Below are positions 26,783 through 35,425 of a stretch of DNA of 64,000 nucleotides, piece after piece. This DNA is from DUTS01 sp050951605. Its GTDB lineage: Bacteria > Bacillota > Peptococcia > DRI-13 > DTU073. Under the pieces are notes generated by a model that saw only the letters and a program-made list of their open reading frames with translations, had not been told where the DNA came from and did no database searches. The stretch covers positions 62,001 to 126,000 of the forward strand of contig JBMNJJ010000003.1 of NCBI GenBank assembly GCA_050951605.1, written 5' to 3'. Position numbers and translations under genes: made by a program. The number at the start of each line of letters is the position of its first letter. Position 1 is the stretch's first letter.

Positions 26783-27616
26783 TTATCGTCTAAGATTATT
26801 AGTTATACTCATCATCTCATCAGAAGTCTGAATAGCTTTAGAACCAATTTCATAAGCACGTTGTGCCATAATCATTTTGATCATTTCATCCACAATGCTA
26901 ACATTAGAAGCTTCGAGAAAGCCAGCACGAATCACACCAAATTCTTCATCTTCAGCAGGCTGACCAAGTGTAATTTCTCCACAAATATCACTAAGTATAT
27001 ACGCTGAAGAGCCAACAGCTTGCAATCCTTCCGGGTTGGCAAAATTAACTAATTCCAAAATAGGGGGACTGCTAATTTCTTTTTCCGTATTTACACTGCC
27101 ATCAGCAGCAATATGTACCACCTGTTCCGCAGTATCCGGTTGAATATATTTTAAGTCTTTACCTTCTAAAGAAACTGTTTTTTCCGGGGACGCATTGCCT
27201 TGAGACGATAGAACTCTACAGCCATCAGCGTTTACCAGGTAACCTTCACTGTCTAAACGGAAAGAACCGGCCCTCGTAAAACCCACTTCGCCCTTAGGAA
27301 GATGGATCATAAAAAAACCCTTGCCCTCAATAGCCAAATCAAGGTCATTCCCTGTTTCTTGTAAAATTCCGTTTGAAAAATTAGTGCGTGTCGTCGCAAC
27401 TTTTACCCCATTGCCTACTTCTACTGCAAAATTATTTATCCCTGTCGTCGTAGAAATAGTTGGTTTTTGTAACGTCTGATAAAAAAGTGATTGAAAATCA
27501 ACGCGGTTCTTTTTAAACCCTGTGGTATTTACATTCGCTAAATTATTAGCAATTACATCAAGATTAACTTGTTGTGCCTGCATCCCAGAGCTGGAACTAA
27601 AAAGAGAACGAATCAT
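26783..27616 (-). CDS. flgG: flagellar rod/hook-basal-body protein, FlgG family
   Basis: 277-residue rod protein of the FlgG/FlhP type. The N-terminal domain has SGMQAQQVNLDVIANNLANV, then NTTGFKKNRVDFQSLFYQTL, the flg_bb_rod signature. A middle beta domain contains IEGKGFFMIHLPKGEVGFTR. The C-terminal domain reads VSIVDEMIKMIMAQRAYEIG, then SKAIQTSDEMMSITNNLRR, as in distal rod proteins. The C-terminus ends in NLRR, typical of FlgG. It is exported by the flagellar type III system, so no Sec signal is expected. It is separated from the paralogous upstream gene by a 118-bp spacer with inverted repeats. Confidence 0.9.
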   Translation of the reverse strand: MIRSLFSSSSGMQAQQVNLDVIANNLANVNTTGFKKNRVDFQSLFYQTLQKPTISTTTGINNFAVEVGNGVKVATTRTNFSNGILQETGNDLDLAIEGKGFFMIHLPKGEVGFTRAGSFRLDSEGYLVNADGCRVLSSQGNASPEKTVSLEGKDLKYIQPDTAEQVVHIAADGSVNTEKEISSPPILELVNFANPEGLQAVGSSAYILSDICGEITLGQPAEDEEFGVIRAGFLEASNVSIVDEMIKMIMAQRAYEIGSKAIQTSDEMMSITNNLRR

Positions 27617-27656
27617 TTTTTTGCCTCCTATCCTTATTCGGATTTATTAAATTTGA

Positions 27657-27725
27657 TCAAAACTAAGAGTTCCCTCGCTCATTCGGAAACCCGGAGGCCT
27701 CTGACAAGCAGACCGGCCTCAGTTT
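27657..27725 (-). other. inverted-repeat element between the two FlgG-family genes
   Basis: In the minus-strand RNA an outer stem AAACT/AGTTT encloses two hairpins, GAGGCC with GGCCTC and GTTTCC with GGGAAC, giving a three-way-junction-like fold. No T run follows, so it does not look like a terminator. It may be an mRNA processing or stabilising element between cotranscribed genes. No known riboswitch was recognised. Confidence 0.4.
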
Positions 27726-27734
27726 AAGTACGTT

Positions 27735-28478
27735 TTAGAGTCGTCCGACTTCATTTACCGCCTTATCCAAAGTATTATCGATAGACTGAATAACTTTTTG
27801 GTTAGCCTCATATGCCCTCAACGTTGTAATCATGTTCACCATTTCCGTAATAGGTTGTACATTGCTTTCTTCTACCGCACCTTGCACAATTATGGGATTA
27901 ACTATTTCTTGAGGATTTTCACCTTGAAAAAGAGAAGAACCTTCTTTAATTAAGGGAGTAGAAACATTAACAATTTTCAAGCGGTCAATTTCAGTGCCAC
28001 CATTAAAAATTCGACCTTGTTGGTCTACTTGGACATCACTACCTTGAACAACAATTTCACCTTTCTGTCCTAATAAAGGGTAACCCTCAGCGGAAACAAT
28101 ACGACCTTGGTCATCTAAAGTAAAGTCTCCCTTACGTGTATAACGCTCACCCTGTGGTGTATTTACAGTAAAATAACCTTCCTCTACCAAAGCTAAAGCT
28201 AAAGGATTTTCTGATGTTCTCCTTATCCCTACACTGTGGTCAATAAAAATGTCATTGATTTTCACACCTAAAGAAACCGCTCCTACTTTTGGAGGAGTTT
28301 GTCCACAATCTTCCGGCGCATTTAAACGATAATGAAGCATTTCGGGAAAAGATTCCGCAACAAGAACATCTTTTTTATAGCCTACTGTTTGAGCATTAGC
28401 TAAATTATTGGCTGTAACTTCTTGTTGTTTATTTAAAACAGATAAGCCCAAAGCACTGGTATAAAGTCCTTTAATCAT
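27735..28478 (-). CDS. flagellar hook-basal-body protein, FlgF/FlhO-like
   Basis: Rod protein paralogous to the next gene. The ATG at 28478 (MIKGLYTSALG) follows AAAGGGGGTG and is preferred over the upstream ATG at 28499. The length is 247 residues. The N-terminal LNKQQEVTANNLANAQTVGY is the rod signature, ALVEEGYFTVNTPQGERYTR-like residues mark the middle domain, and SNVQPITEMVNMITTLRAYE is the C-terminal rod motif. In Bacillus the equivalent pair flhO/flhP also follows mbl. Intact. Confidence 0.88.
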   Translation of the reverse strand: MIKGLYTSALGLSVLNKQQEVTANNLANAQTVGYKKDVLVAESFPEMLHYRLNAPEDCGQTPPKVGAVSLGVKINDIFIDHSVGIRRTSENPLALALVEEGYFTVNTPQGERYTRKGDFTLDDQGRIVSAEGYPLLGQKGEIVVQGSDVQVDQQGRIFNGGTEIDRLKIVNVSTPLIKEGSSLFQGENPQEIVNPIIVQGAVEESNVQPITEMVNMITTLRAYEANQKVIQSIDNTLDKAVNEVGRL

Positions 28479-28519
28479 TAAAACACCCCCTTTCCCCAAA
28501 ATAATCCATAAAATTTTTT

Positions 28520-29551
28520 TTAATTATAGCTATAACTTTCTTTTTTAGCATTATTAGCTCTCTCCAAGAGATCTAAATTAACAAGTGCCTTCGCAGTACC
28601 CAATGCTACACAGTGAATCGGATTCTCTGCAATATAAACAGGTAAATGAGTATGTGCAGAAAGATATTTGTTTAAACCATGAAGCAAAGCTCCTCCCCCC
28701 GTTAAAATAATCCCCTTATCCATAATATCAGACGCCAATTCCGGAGGAGTTTTTTCTAAAACTTCCTTCGTCGCACTAAGAATCGCCTCAATTGCTTCTT
28801 TCGTTGCTTGAAAAGCCTCCATCGCCGTAACCGTGATTGTGCGCGGAAGACCGCTAACCAAGTCACGTCCCCTAATTTCGGCGGTAACATCTTTTCTACC
28901 CTGAGGATAGGCTGTCCCAATATCAATTTTCATTTGTTCTGCAGTTCTTTCGCCAATCATCAAATTATGATAACGCCGCATATATCGAATAAGAGCTTCA
29001 TCAAAATTATCTCCACCTGTGCGAATAGATTTACTTGTCACAATACTCCCAAGAGACAAAACGGCAATATCGGTAGTACCCCCACCAATGTCAACAACCA
29101 TAGAACCATGAGGCTCACTAATTACTAAACCAGCCCCTAAAGCTGCAGCCAGTGGTTCTTCGATTAAAAAAGCCTGTTTAGCCCCGGCAGAAATAGCCGC
29201 TTGTTTTACGGCTCTTTCTTCAACACCGGTCACTCCAGAGGGAATCCCAATCATCACCCGTGGCTTAAACAGTATTTTATAACCCATTACTTTACTAATG
29301 AAATATTTTAACATTCGCTCCGTAACATCATAATCAGCAATAACTCCTTCTTTCATCGGCCTGATCGCTATAATATTGCCCGGAGTTCTACCCAACATTC
29401 GTCTGGCCTCTTCACCAACTGCAATAAGTTGTCCCGTCTGTTTTTCGATCGCTACTACCGAAGATTCATTCAGGACAATCCCTTTATTTTTAACATAAAC
29501 CAGAATACTCGCTGTGCCCAAATCAATGCCAATATCTTCACTAAATACCAT
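28520..29551 (-). CDS. mbl: rod-shape-determining actin homologue Mbl/MreB
   Basis: 343-residue bacterial actin that organises lateral wall synthesis on the inner membrane face. Marks are DIGIDLGTASILVYVKNKGI, the phosphate-binding VVDIGGGTTDIAVLSLG, LIEEPLAAALGAGL, GGDNFDEALIRYMRRYHNLM and ILTGGGALLHGLNKYL. Its position downstream of spoIIID and upstream of flagellar rod genes matches mbl of Bacillus rather than mreB, which sits with mreCD. The length is normal and the ATG at 29551 is preceded by GGTAGGTG. It is probably cotranscribed with the flagellar genes that follow, as in Bacillus. Confidence 0.93.
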   Translation of the reverse strand: MVFSEDIGIDLGTASILVYVKNKGIVLNESSVVAIEKQTGQLIAVGEEARRMLGRTPGNIIAIRPMKEGVIADYDVTERMLKYFISKVMGYKILFKPRVMIGIPSGVTGVEERAVKQAAISAGAKQAFLIEEPLAAALGAGLVISEPHGSMVVDIGGGTTDIAVLSLGSIVTSKSIRTGGDNFDEALIRYMRRYHNLMIGERTAEQMKIDIGTAYPQGRKDVTAEIRGRDLVSGLPRTITVTAMEAFQATKEAIEAILSATKEVLEKTPPELASDIMDKGIILTGGGALLHGLNKYLSAHTHLPVYIAENPIHCVALGTAKALVNLDLLERANNAKKESYSYN

Positions 29552-29652
29552 GAGGCCACACCTACCCCTATTTTTAGACTGCTTCTGGTTTATATTCTAC
29601 ATAATGTCTCTGTTTCCCTCTTTTCATATAAAATATTCTGTTATTTTTAATT

Positions 29653-29910
29653 TTAATTTTCTTGGGCTTCTTTATATTTTCTTCTCGTTGCCTCCCCCCC
29701 TCTAATATGCCGTTCTGCTTTGTTTTGTTCAAGAACATATTTTACCTGTTGAGCTAATTCTTTATTAATAATAGGTAGCCTTTCCGTCATATCCTTATGA
29801 ATTGTACTTTTACTAACACCAAAAACTGCCGCTGTCTGTCTAACTGTAGCTGTCGTATCAAGCATATAATGACATACTTCCAAAACCCTCTTTCTAATGT
29901 ATTCTTGCAT
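29653..29910 (-). CDS. spoIIID: sporulation transcriptional regulator SpoIIID
   Basis: 85-residue DNA-binding protein controlling mother-cell genes under sigma-E and then sigma-K. It opens MQEYIRKRVLEVCHYMLDTT, followed by a helix-turn-helix (VRQTAAVFGVSKSTIHKDM, about residues 23-43), then ERLPIINKELAQQVKYVLEQ and the basic C-terminal RHIRGGEATRRKYK that binds DNA in the family. Length and sequence match SpoIIID closely. It sits between the LytM-domain gene and mbl, the standard position. Confidence 0.96.
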   Translation of the reverse strand: MQEYIRKRVLEVCHYMLDTTATVRQTAAVFGVSKSTIHKDMTERLPIINKELAQQVKYVLEQNKAERHIRGGEATRRKYKEAQEN

Positions 29911-30002
29911 TTTTTCTCCTCCGCCTCACTTATATTTCTTTTAAATATATATGAGCGGATTTTAAAAAAATGCAAACTGAGATGTGAATTAAGCAAGATT
30001 TT

Positions 30003-30656
30003 CTAACGTATCTCCGGCAAATAGTCAAGAGGATTAACTATCTGGTCATCTTGACGGAGAGTAAAATGCAAATGAGGGCCTTCTAAAATTTCCTGTAACC
30101 CAGGCTGATTAACAGTTCCCAGTGGGTCACCCGTATTGCAATAATTATCTACTTGCAGATATGCTTCCTCTAAATGAGAATAAACACTTACCCAACCTTG
30201 TCCATGGTCTAAAACAAGTCTAACTCCTTCTTCTTTAGTCATTTCTTTACTGATTACTATCCCCGACAGGGCAGCAACTACTTCCGCTCCACGTGCTGCC
30301 TGAATATCAAGACCATCATGATAACGATAGTCACTAAAGGTCTGGGCATAAGAAAGCCCAACTCCCCGTAGAACTTGTCCCTTTAAAGGCCAAACCATTT
30401 GACTAAGGTCAGCCTTAAGCTCAGGGGTAGAGTCAGCAACAGAAGAGGGAATTTTGGGAAGTGAGGGGGCTTCAGGGGATAAAGGAAGATCGACTGTGTC
30501 TTCGGTAATTTCGGTAGTTGGGGGGGAAGGTTTTAAATCTGCGGCAAGAAATTTTTGCTTTATCTTCTGATGCAAAACAGGAACACAAAGAGCAAAAACT
30601 AAAAGAATTACCGCTAAGTAAACAGCTAAAGCCTTTCGTTTTTTCTGGTTAGCCAT
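30003..30656 (-). CDS. spoIIQ: M23 (LytM) peptidase-like sporulation protein, SpoIIQ-type
   Basis: 217-residue membrane-anchored protein from the ATG at 30656 after GAGGTG. A single helix (LAVYLAVILLVFALCVPVLH) is followed by a proline-rich linker and a LytM domain. Unlike Bacillus SpoIIQ, where a zinc ligand is lost, both ligand motifs are present: HDGLD (about residue 110) and PHLHF (about residue 198). It may therefore be an active endopeptidase, as reported for clostridial SpoIIQ. In Bacillus SpoIIQ forms the forespore side of the engulfment channel with SpoIIIAH. The position just after spoIID supports this assignment. Confidence 0.86.
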   Translation of the reverse strand: MANQKKRKALAVYLAVILLVFALCVPVLHQKIKQKFLAADLKPSPPTTEITEDTVDLPLSPEAPSLPKIPSSVADSTPELKADLSQMVWPLKGQVLRGVGLSYAQTFSDYRYHDGLDIQAARGAEVVAALSGIVISKEMTKEEGVRLVLDHGQGWVSVYSHLEEAYLQVDNYCNTGDPLGTVNQPGLQEILEGPHLHFTLRQDDQIVNPLDYLPEIR

Positions 30657-30718
30657 AAAGATCACCTCAAGTGTAGGTTAACCAGTTTTTGTCTGTTTAA
30701 AACATTGCACCTTTATCA

Positions 30719-31738
30719 TCATTGGAGGCGGGCCATTTGTGCTCCGGTGTAATAATGTTGGAGAATTTCTTGATAGCTTTTCCCCGCAGTAGCTAAATCA
30801 GCAGCCCCATATTGACACATACCAACCCCATGACCATAACCGTTACTAATAAAATACAACCCATTATTCCCCTTTTTACAAACAAACCTTGTGGAAGATA
30901 AATTAAGTTGGGTACGCAATTCCGTACCACTAAAAGCTTTACCGCCAATCGTCGCTGTTTTAATTCGACCGGTAGAGCTTTTTTCTTTAATCTGAAAAAC
31001 TGCTTGCTCTTTCTGGAATTTACTTGCCGGTAAAGCAGCCAGTTTAGTACCCAAAAGATTATCACAATTCTCTAGCGTAAAAAAAAGGGAAGTAGAGTTG
31101 TGACGGTCTTGATGACCGGTACAAGAAACACCCTGTAAATAAGGGACATCAAACTTCCATACCTCGACAGAACTCTCTGTACACTTGCCCCCACAAGAAG
31201 CATGATAAACAGGGTCAATCAACTGCCCTTTATAAATCAAGACTTGCCCTTTAGTTTCCTCGATCGCCTGCCTAATCTTGTCACGATAATGAGCATAATT
31301 CCATTTACCCCAACGTTTTTTCATTTCTAGCGTGCTAATCCAAGCCTGATTCACTGCCGGGTCACTACTTAAGTCTGCTTCTTGATGTAAAGCTTGCATA
31401 CGAGGATCAGGAACTTGTAAACGCTGTACAGCATAAGTACGTGCCGCTATTGCTTGAGCTTTGAGAGCCTCTAAAGGAAAGGAAGCAGGCATCTCGGCAG
31501 CTACTACTCCTAAAACATATGCCTCTAACCCCATTTCCAGTAGTTTGTTTGACTCTACATCCCAAAGTTTAAGCGAAATTAATTCTTCACTAATTTTAAT
31601 TTCCTTTTCCGGAGAAAAAAACATTTTATCCCATCCGCAAAATAAAAAAAGTGCTAAAAAAACAAAAGACAACACTAAAACCCAAAAACAAAATGGTTTA
31701 CGCTGTTGTCTTTTTTTAATAAAACGTAAAGACATCAA
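30719..31738 (-). CDS. spoIID: stage II sporulation protein D
   Basis: SpoIID is the lytic transglycosylase of the engulfment complex (with SpoIIM and SpoIIP), acting on peptidoglycan at the septum. The 339-residue protein has an N-terminal membrane anchor (FCFWVLVLSFVFLALFLFCG), then LEAYVLGVVAAEMPASFPLE with the catalytic glutamate in AAEM, ALKAQAIAARTYAV, HASCGGKCTESSVEVWKFDV with the two cysteines of the family, and the C-terminal GYGHGVGMCQYGAADLATAG. Two ATGs (31738, 31735) are possible. It follows murA, the canonical order. Confidence 0.96.
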   Translation of the reverse strand: MMSLRFIKKRQQRKPFCFWVLVLSFVFLALFLFCGWDKMFFSPEKEIKISEELISLKLWDVESNKLLEMGLEAYVLGVVAAEMPASFPLEALKAQAIAARTYAVQRLQVPDPRMQALHQEADLSSDPAVNQAWISTLEMKKRWGKWNYAHYRDKIRQAIEETKGQVLIYKGQLIDPVYHASCGGKCTESSVEVWKFDVPYLQGVSCTGHQDRHNSTSLFFTLENCDNLLGTKLAALPASKFQKEQAVFQIKEKSSTGRIKTATIGGKAFSGTELRTQLNLSSTRFVCKKGNNGLYFISNGYGHGVGMCQYGAADLATAGKSYQEILQHYYTGAQMARLQ

Positions 31739-31803
31739 AACCAGTCCTTATTTATAAAATTCCTTACTAAGACTAGCCTATGCCTTTTTCTCTTTTTCTA
31801 GAA

Positions 31804-31835
31804 CAAAAAGGTGACAAACAAAAATTCGTCACCTT
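31804..31835 (-). terminator. intrinsic terminator of murA
   Basis: AAGGTGAC (31808-31815) pairs with GTCACCTT (31828-31835); on the minus strand TTTTTG follows. It lies 26 bp after the murA stop and separates it from the sporulation-specific spoIID unit. Confidence 0.83.
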
Positions 31836-31860
31836 GTCACACCCTTGATCTACTTGGCAC

Positions 31861-33192
31861 CTACACTTGCGAGACTAACCTTAAGCGTTCTCGGTTTTTA
31901 ACTCTAATAATATTAGCCCCAATAGAGTGTAGTTTACTAACAAAATTATCATAACCTCGGTCAAGATGGTAAATATTAGAAACAACCGTTTCCCCTTCCG
32001 CCACTAATCCGGCAATAACTAAAGCAGCACCTGCCCTTAAGTCCGAAGCTTTAACTTGTGCCCCTGTTAACTTTTTTGTGCCTTCAACAACCGCGCTACG
32101 CCCCTCAATACGAATATCAGCACCCATGCGCCGCAATTCTTCGGCATGCATAAAACGATTTTCAAAAACTGTTTCCGTAATTATACTTGTACCTTGGGCT
32201 ACCGCCAGTAAAGACATAAACTGGGCCTGCATATCAGTAGGAAAACCGGGATAAGGTAACGTTTTAAGGTCAATCGCCTGCAGTTTCCCTTCACTTCTGA
32301 CCCTTAGCCCCATTCCTTCTTCTTTTACTTCTACTCCTGCTTCAATTAATTTAGCAATTACTGGTTTAAGATGATCAATAATCACATTTTCTAAAAATAA
32401 ATCACCGCCGGTAATCGCCCCGGCAACTAAAAAGCTTCCTGCTTCAACACGATCAGGAATAACCGTATGAGTTGTCGAACCAAGGCTTTGTACACCTTCG
32501 ATTTTAATTACCTTTGTTCCGGCACCCACAATTTTTCCGCCCATGCTGTTAATAAAGTTTGCCAAATCAACTATTTCCGGTTCTTCAGCAGCGTTTTCAA
32601 TAATCGTTGTCCCCTGAGCAAGGGCGCCCGCCATCATAATATTTTCTGTGGCGCCGACACTAGGATAATCCAAATAAATACGGGCACCTTTTAAAACAGG
32701 AGCTTCAGCTAAAATATAGCCATGTTCCATAGTGATTCGTACTCCTAAAGCTTCAAATCCTTTCAGATGTAAATCTATCGGTCTTGTACCAATAGCACAC
32801 CCTCCGGGCATCGATATTTTAGCTTTCCCCAAACGAGCCAGAAGCGGTCCCATCACTAAAACAGAAGCCCGCATTTTTTTCACATAATCATAAGTAGCCT
32901 CATAATTATAAAGGTCTTGGCAATTAATTTCTACAGTAGCAGAAGAACCATTAGAATTGAGCTCAATCTTTGCTCCCAGCTCACATAAAACATCACAAAT
33001 TATCTCTACGTCAGCTAAGCGAGGCACTTCTTGAATAAGACAAGTTTCTTCCGATAAAAGTGCGGCTACAATTATGGGCAAAACAGCATTTTTAGCCCCA
33101 CTAATTGCGATCCGACCTTGTAAAGGCTGACCACCATAAATAATTATTTTATCTGCTTCCCCTTCTTGACAAAAAAACCTTTTTCTTATCAT
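31861..33192 (-). CDS. murA: UDP-N-acetylglucosamine 1-carboxyvinyltransferase
   Basis: First committed step of peptidoglycan synthesis, adding enolpyruvate from PEP to UDP-GlcNAc. The protein has 443 residues with an unusually long, cysteine-containing N-terminus (MIRKRFFCQEGEADK) before the usual IIIYGGQPLQGRIAISGAKN. The catalytic cysteine is in PGGCAIGTRPIDLHLKG, the fosfomycin-sensitive form. DYPSVGATENIMMAGALAQG, VIPDRVEAGSFLVAGAITGG, PYPGFPTDMQAQFMSLLAVA and DLRAGAALVIAGLVAEGET follow. As in other Clostridia and Bacilli it lies between the ATP synthase operon and spoIID. No internal methionine near the domain start exists, so the long start is kept. Confidence 0.95.
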   Translation of the reverse strand: MIRKRFFCQEGEADKIIIYGGQPLQGRIAISGAKNAVLPIIVAALLSEETCLIQEVPRLADVEIICDVLCELGAKIELNSNGSSATVEINCQDLYNYEATYDYVKKMRASVLVMGPLLARLGKAKISMPGGCAIGTRPIDLHLKGFEALGVRITMEHGYILAEAPVLKGARIYLDYPSVGATENIMMAGALAQGTTIIENAAEEPEIVDLANFINSMGGKIVGAGTKVIKIEGVQSLGSTTHTVIPDRVEAGSFLVAGAITGGDLFLENVIIDHLKPVIAKLIEAGVEVKEEGMGLRVRSEGKLQAIDLKTLPYPGFPTDMQAQFMSLLAVAQGTSIITETVFENRFMHAEELRRMGADIRIEGRSAVVEGTKKLTGAQVKASDLRAGAALVIAGLVAEGETVVSNIYHLDRGYDNFVSKLHSIGANIIRVKNRERLRLVSQV

Positions 33193-33543
33193 TTTGTTCT
33201 CTCCAGAATATACACATATTTTGTCGTTACTATTATTCGGGAAAGAAAGCTTAATTCCCTTTATCTTTTTTAAAAAAGTTGTTGTTACTTTTTGCCAGCT
33301 GATTGTCTTCTAAGTTTATTCTCCCCATTTTTATCTTTTTAAAGCGGTGCCGGAAAGAACTTTTCGTTTATTACCCAAAAACAGATACGCCACAGCCTTT
33401 TTGGACTATGGCGTATCTGTTTTAGGTTAATTGCTTCAAAGTGCTTAAAAGCAATTGTTCTTTAATTTCGCCATAAAGAACAATAATCCTGCTATTTTGA
33501 CGATATTTTTATCGGTAACTTCCGGTTTATTAGTTATTTTTAG
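33193..33543 (-). other. murA upstream region, no gene recognised
   Basis: 351 bp between atpC and murA. It holds the ATP synthase terminator, listed separately, and the murA leader. The small DUF1146 gene often found here was not found. A 25-codon ATG frame (MGRINLEDNQLAK...) exists on the minus strand at about 33250-33330 but lacks a ribosome-binding site. No clear promoter was seen, apart from a TATATT near the murA start. Confidence 0.5.
33374..33424 (-). terminator. intrinsic terminator of the ATP synthase operon
   Basis: ACAGATACGCCA (33381-33392) pairs perfectly with TGGCGTATCTGT (33409-33420), and the minus strand continues into TTTTGGG. It lies about 120 bp after atpC. T runs on both strands make it bidirectional. 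Confidence 0.88.
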
Positions 33544-33966
33544 CTATTTTCTTAAAGTTGTTTGCCTAAATTCAGCAACTTTTAAACGAGCTAAAGCCTT
33601 ATGCAAAGCGAGTTCCGCCCGATGTACATCAAGACCAGGAGGACACTCCTGCAAACGCTTCTCAGCACGTTCTTTAGCTGCTTTTGCTCTTTCTACATCA
33701 ATTTCTTCCGGTGTTTCAGCTGTATCAACCAAAATAGTAATATTATTATGAGCAACTTCCATAAAACCATTACTAATTGCTAAAACAAGAAGGCTCTCCC
33801 CTTGACGATATTGCAAAACACCCGGCTCCAATCCTGTAATCAAAGGAGCATGGTTAAATAATACTCCCAAATAACCTTCTGTTGCCGGAACAATCAGCGA
33901 ATTTATCTCTGTTTTTAATGAAACTCTTTCCGGTGTAACTATTTCCAGATTCAGGACTTTAGCCAT
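33544..33966 (-). CDS. atpC: ATP synthase F1 epsilon subunit
   Basis: 140-residue rotor subunit that couples F1 to the c-ring and inhibits ATP hydrolysis through its C-terminal helices. The beta-sandwich domain reads KVLNLEIVTPERVSLKTEIN, VPATEGYLGVLFNHAPLITG and NGFMEVAHNNITILVDTAE; the helical hairpin (EEIDVERAKAAKERAEKRL and ALARLKVAEF) follows. It is the last gene of the operon, 1 bp after atpD. Confidence 0.95.
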   Translation of the reverse strand: MAKVLNLEIVTPERVSLKTEINSLIVPATEGYLGVLFNHAPLITGLEPGVLQYRQGESLLVLAISNGFMEVAHNNITILVDTAETPEEIDVERAKAAKERAEKRLQECPPGLDVHRAELALHKALARLKVAEFRQTTLRK

Positions 33967-33967
33967 A

Positions 33968-35368
33968 TTATCCCTCCAGCTCCCTGGCTTTAGCTATGGC
34001 TTCATCAATATTTCCCACCATATAGAAAGCTTGTTCGGGTAAATCGTCATGCTTGCCTTCCAGAACTTCTTTAAAACCACTAATTGTTTCTTTAATCGGT
34101 ACATATTTCCCCGGTGTTCCTGTAAACTGTTCTGCGACAAAGAAAGGCTGGGATAAAAATCTCTGGATTTTACGTGCACGATCTACAGTAAGTCGATCGT
34201 CCTCTGATAGTTCGTCCATACCTAAAATAGCAATAATATCTTGCAGTTCCGTATAGCGTTGCAATATTTTCTGAACACCACGTGCCACTTCATAATGTTC
34301 TTTTCCTAAAATAGCCGGATCTAAAATTCGTGAAGTAGAATCAAGAGGGTCTACTGCCGGATAAATTCCTAATTCCACAATCTGACGCGAAAGAACTGTC
34401 GTCGCATCCAAATGCGCAAATGTGGTTGCCGGAGCCGGGTCAGTTAAGTCATCAGCGGGAACATAAATCGCCTGGACAGAAGTAATAGACCCTTTCTTCG
34501 TAGAAGTAATCCGCTCCTGCAAATTACCCATTTCCGTAGCCAAAGTAGGTTGATAACCAACGGCAGATGGCATTCTCCCTAATAATGCGGAAACTTCGGA
34601 GCCTGCTTGCGTAAAGCGGAAAATGTTATCAATAAAGAGCAAGACATCTTGACCTTCCACATCACGGAAGTATTCCGCCATTGTTAAACCTGCCAGCCCC
34701 ACTCTCATCCGTGCTCCCGGCGGCTCATTCATCTGACCAAAAACTAAAGTAGTCTTGTCAATAACCCCTGATTCTTTCATTTCATGCCAGAGGTCGTTAC
34801 CTTCACGAGTTCGTTCCCCAACACCGGAGAAAACAGAAAAACCGCCATGTTCATAAGCAATATTACGAATAAGTTCCATAATTAAAACTGTTTTACCAAC
34901 ACCGGCGCCGCCGAAAAGACCTATCTTACCACCTTTAGCATATGGAGCCAAAAGGTCAATAACTTTAATTCCTGTTTCTAAAATCTCTGTGGCCGGTTCT
35001 TGGTCTTTTAGAACAGGTGCAGGACGATGAATAGGCCATTGTTCTTCTGTCTGCACAGGACCCTGTTCATCAATAACTTCACCAATAACATTAAACATCC
35101 GACCTAAAGTTTCTTTACCTACGGGAACGGCAATAGGTTGTCCCGTATTCTCAGCAACCATCCCCCGCTGTAAACCATCAGTAGAAGACATCGCTACACA
35201 GCGCACTAAATTATTACCTAAATGTTGGGCTGCTTCCAAAGTTAAATTTATGTTTCTTTTGTCCTCCTTAACTATAATCGCATGATAGATATCAGGCAAC
35301 TGTCCAATCGGAAACTCAATGTCTACAACAGGACCAATTACCTGTACAATTTTTCCTGTGGAAATCAT
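33968..35368 (-). CDS. atpD: ATP synthase F1 beta subunit
   Basis: Catalytic subunit, 466 residues. The P-loop GGAGVGKTVLIMELI lies near residue 150, followed by the catalytic-glutamate region GVGERTREGNDL, LFIDNIFRFTQAGSEVSALL, the DELSEDD motif and the C-terminal EQFTGTPGKYVPIKETI. It lies 57 bp downstream of atpG in the conserved gene order. Intact and highly conserved, which shows that the sequence is reliable here. Confidence 0.98.
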   Translation of the reverse strand: MISTGKIVQVIGPVVDIEFPIGQLPDIYHAIIVKEDKRNINLTLEAAQHLGNNLVRCVAMSSTDGLQRGMVAENTGQPIAVPVGKETLGRMFNVIGEVIDEQGPVQTEEQWPIHRPAPVLKDQEPATEILETGIKVIDLLAPYAKGGKIGLFGGAGVGKTVLIMELIRNIAYEHGGFSVFSGVGERTREGNDLWHEMKESGVIDKTTLVFGQMNEPPGARMRVGLAGLTMAEYFRDVEGQDVLLFIDNIFRFTQAGSEVSALLGRMPSAVGYQPTLATEMGNLQERITSTKKGSITSVQAIYVPADDLTDPAPATTFAHLDATTVLSRQIVELGIYPAVDPLDSTSRILDPAILGKEHYEVARGVQKILQRYTELQDIIAILGMDELSEDDRLTVDRARKIQRFLSQPFFVAEQFTGTPGKYVPIKETISGFKEVLEGKHDDLPEQAFYMVGNIDEAIAKARELEG

Positions 35369-35425
35369 TTTTTACACCCCCTGTATAATTACTGGGTACT
35401 TCTCTCTTGTTTTAAACAAACCTAA

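Noticed and set aside
33250..33330. 25-codon minus-strand frame in the murA leader
   Set aside because: No ribosome-binding site and no recognisable sequence; too short to support.
33424..33543. In-frame extension of atpC beyond its stop, about 35 codons
   Set aside because: The reading frame continues after the TAG but has no start with a ribosome-binding site, and atpC already has its normal length; chance open frame.
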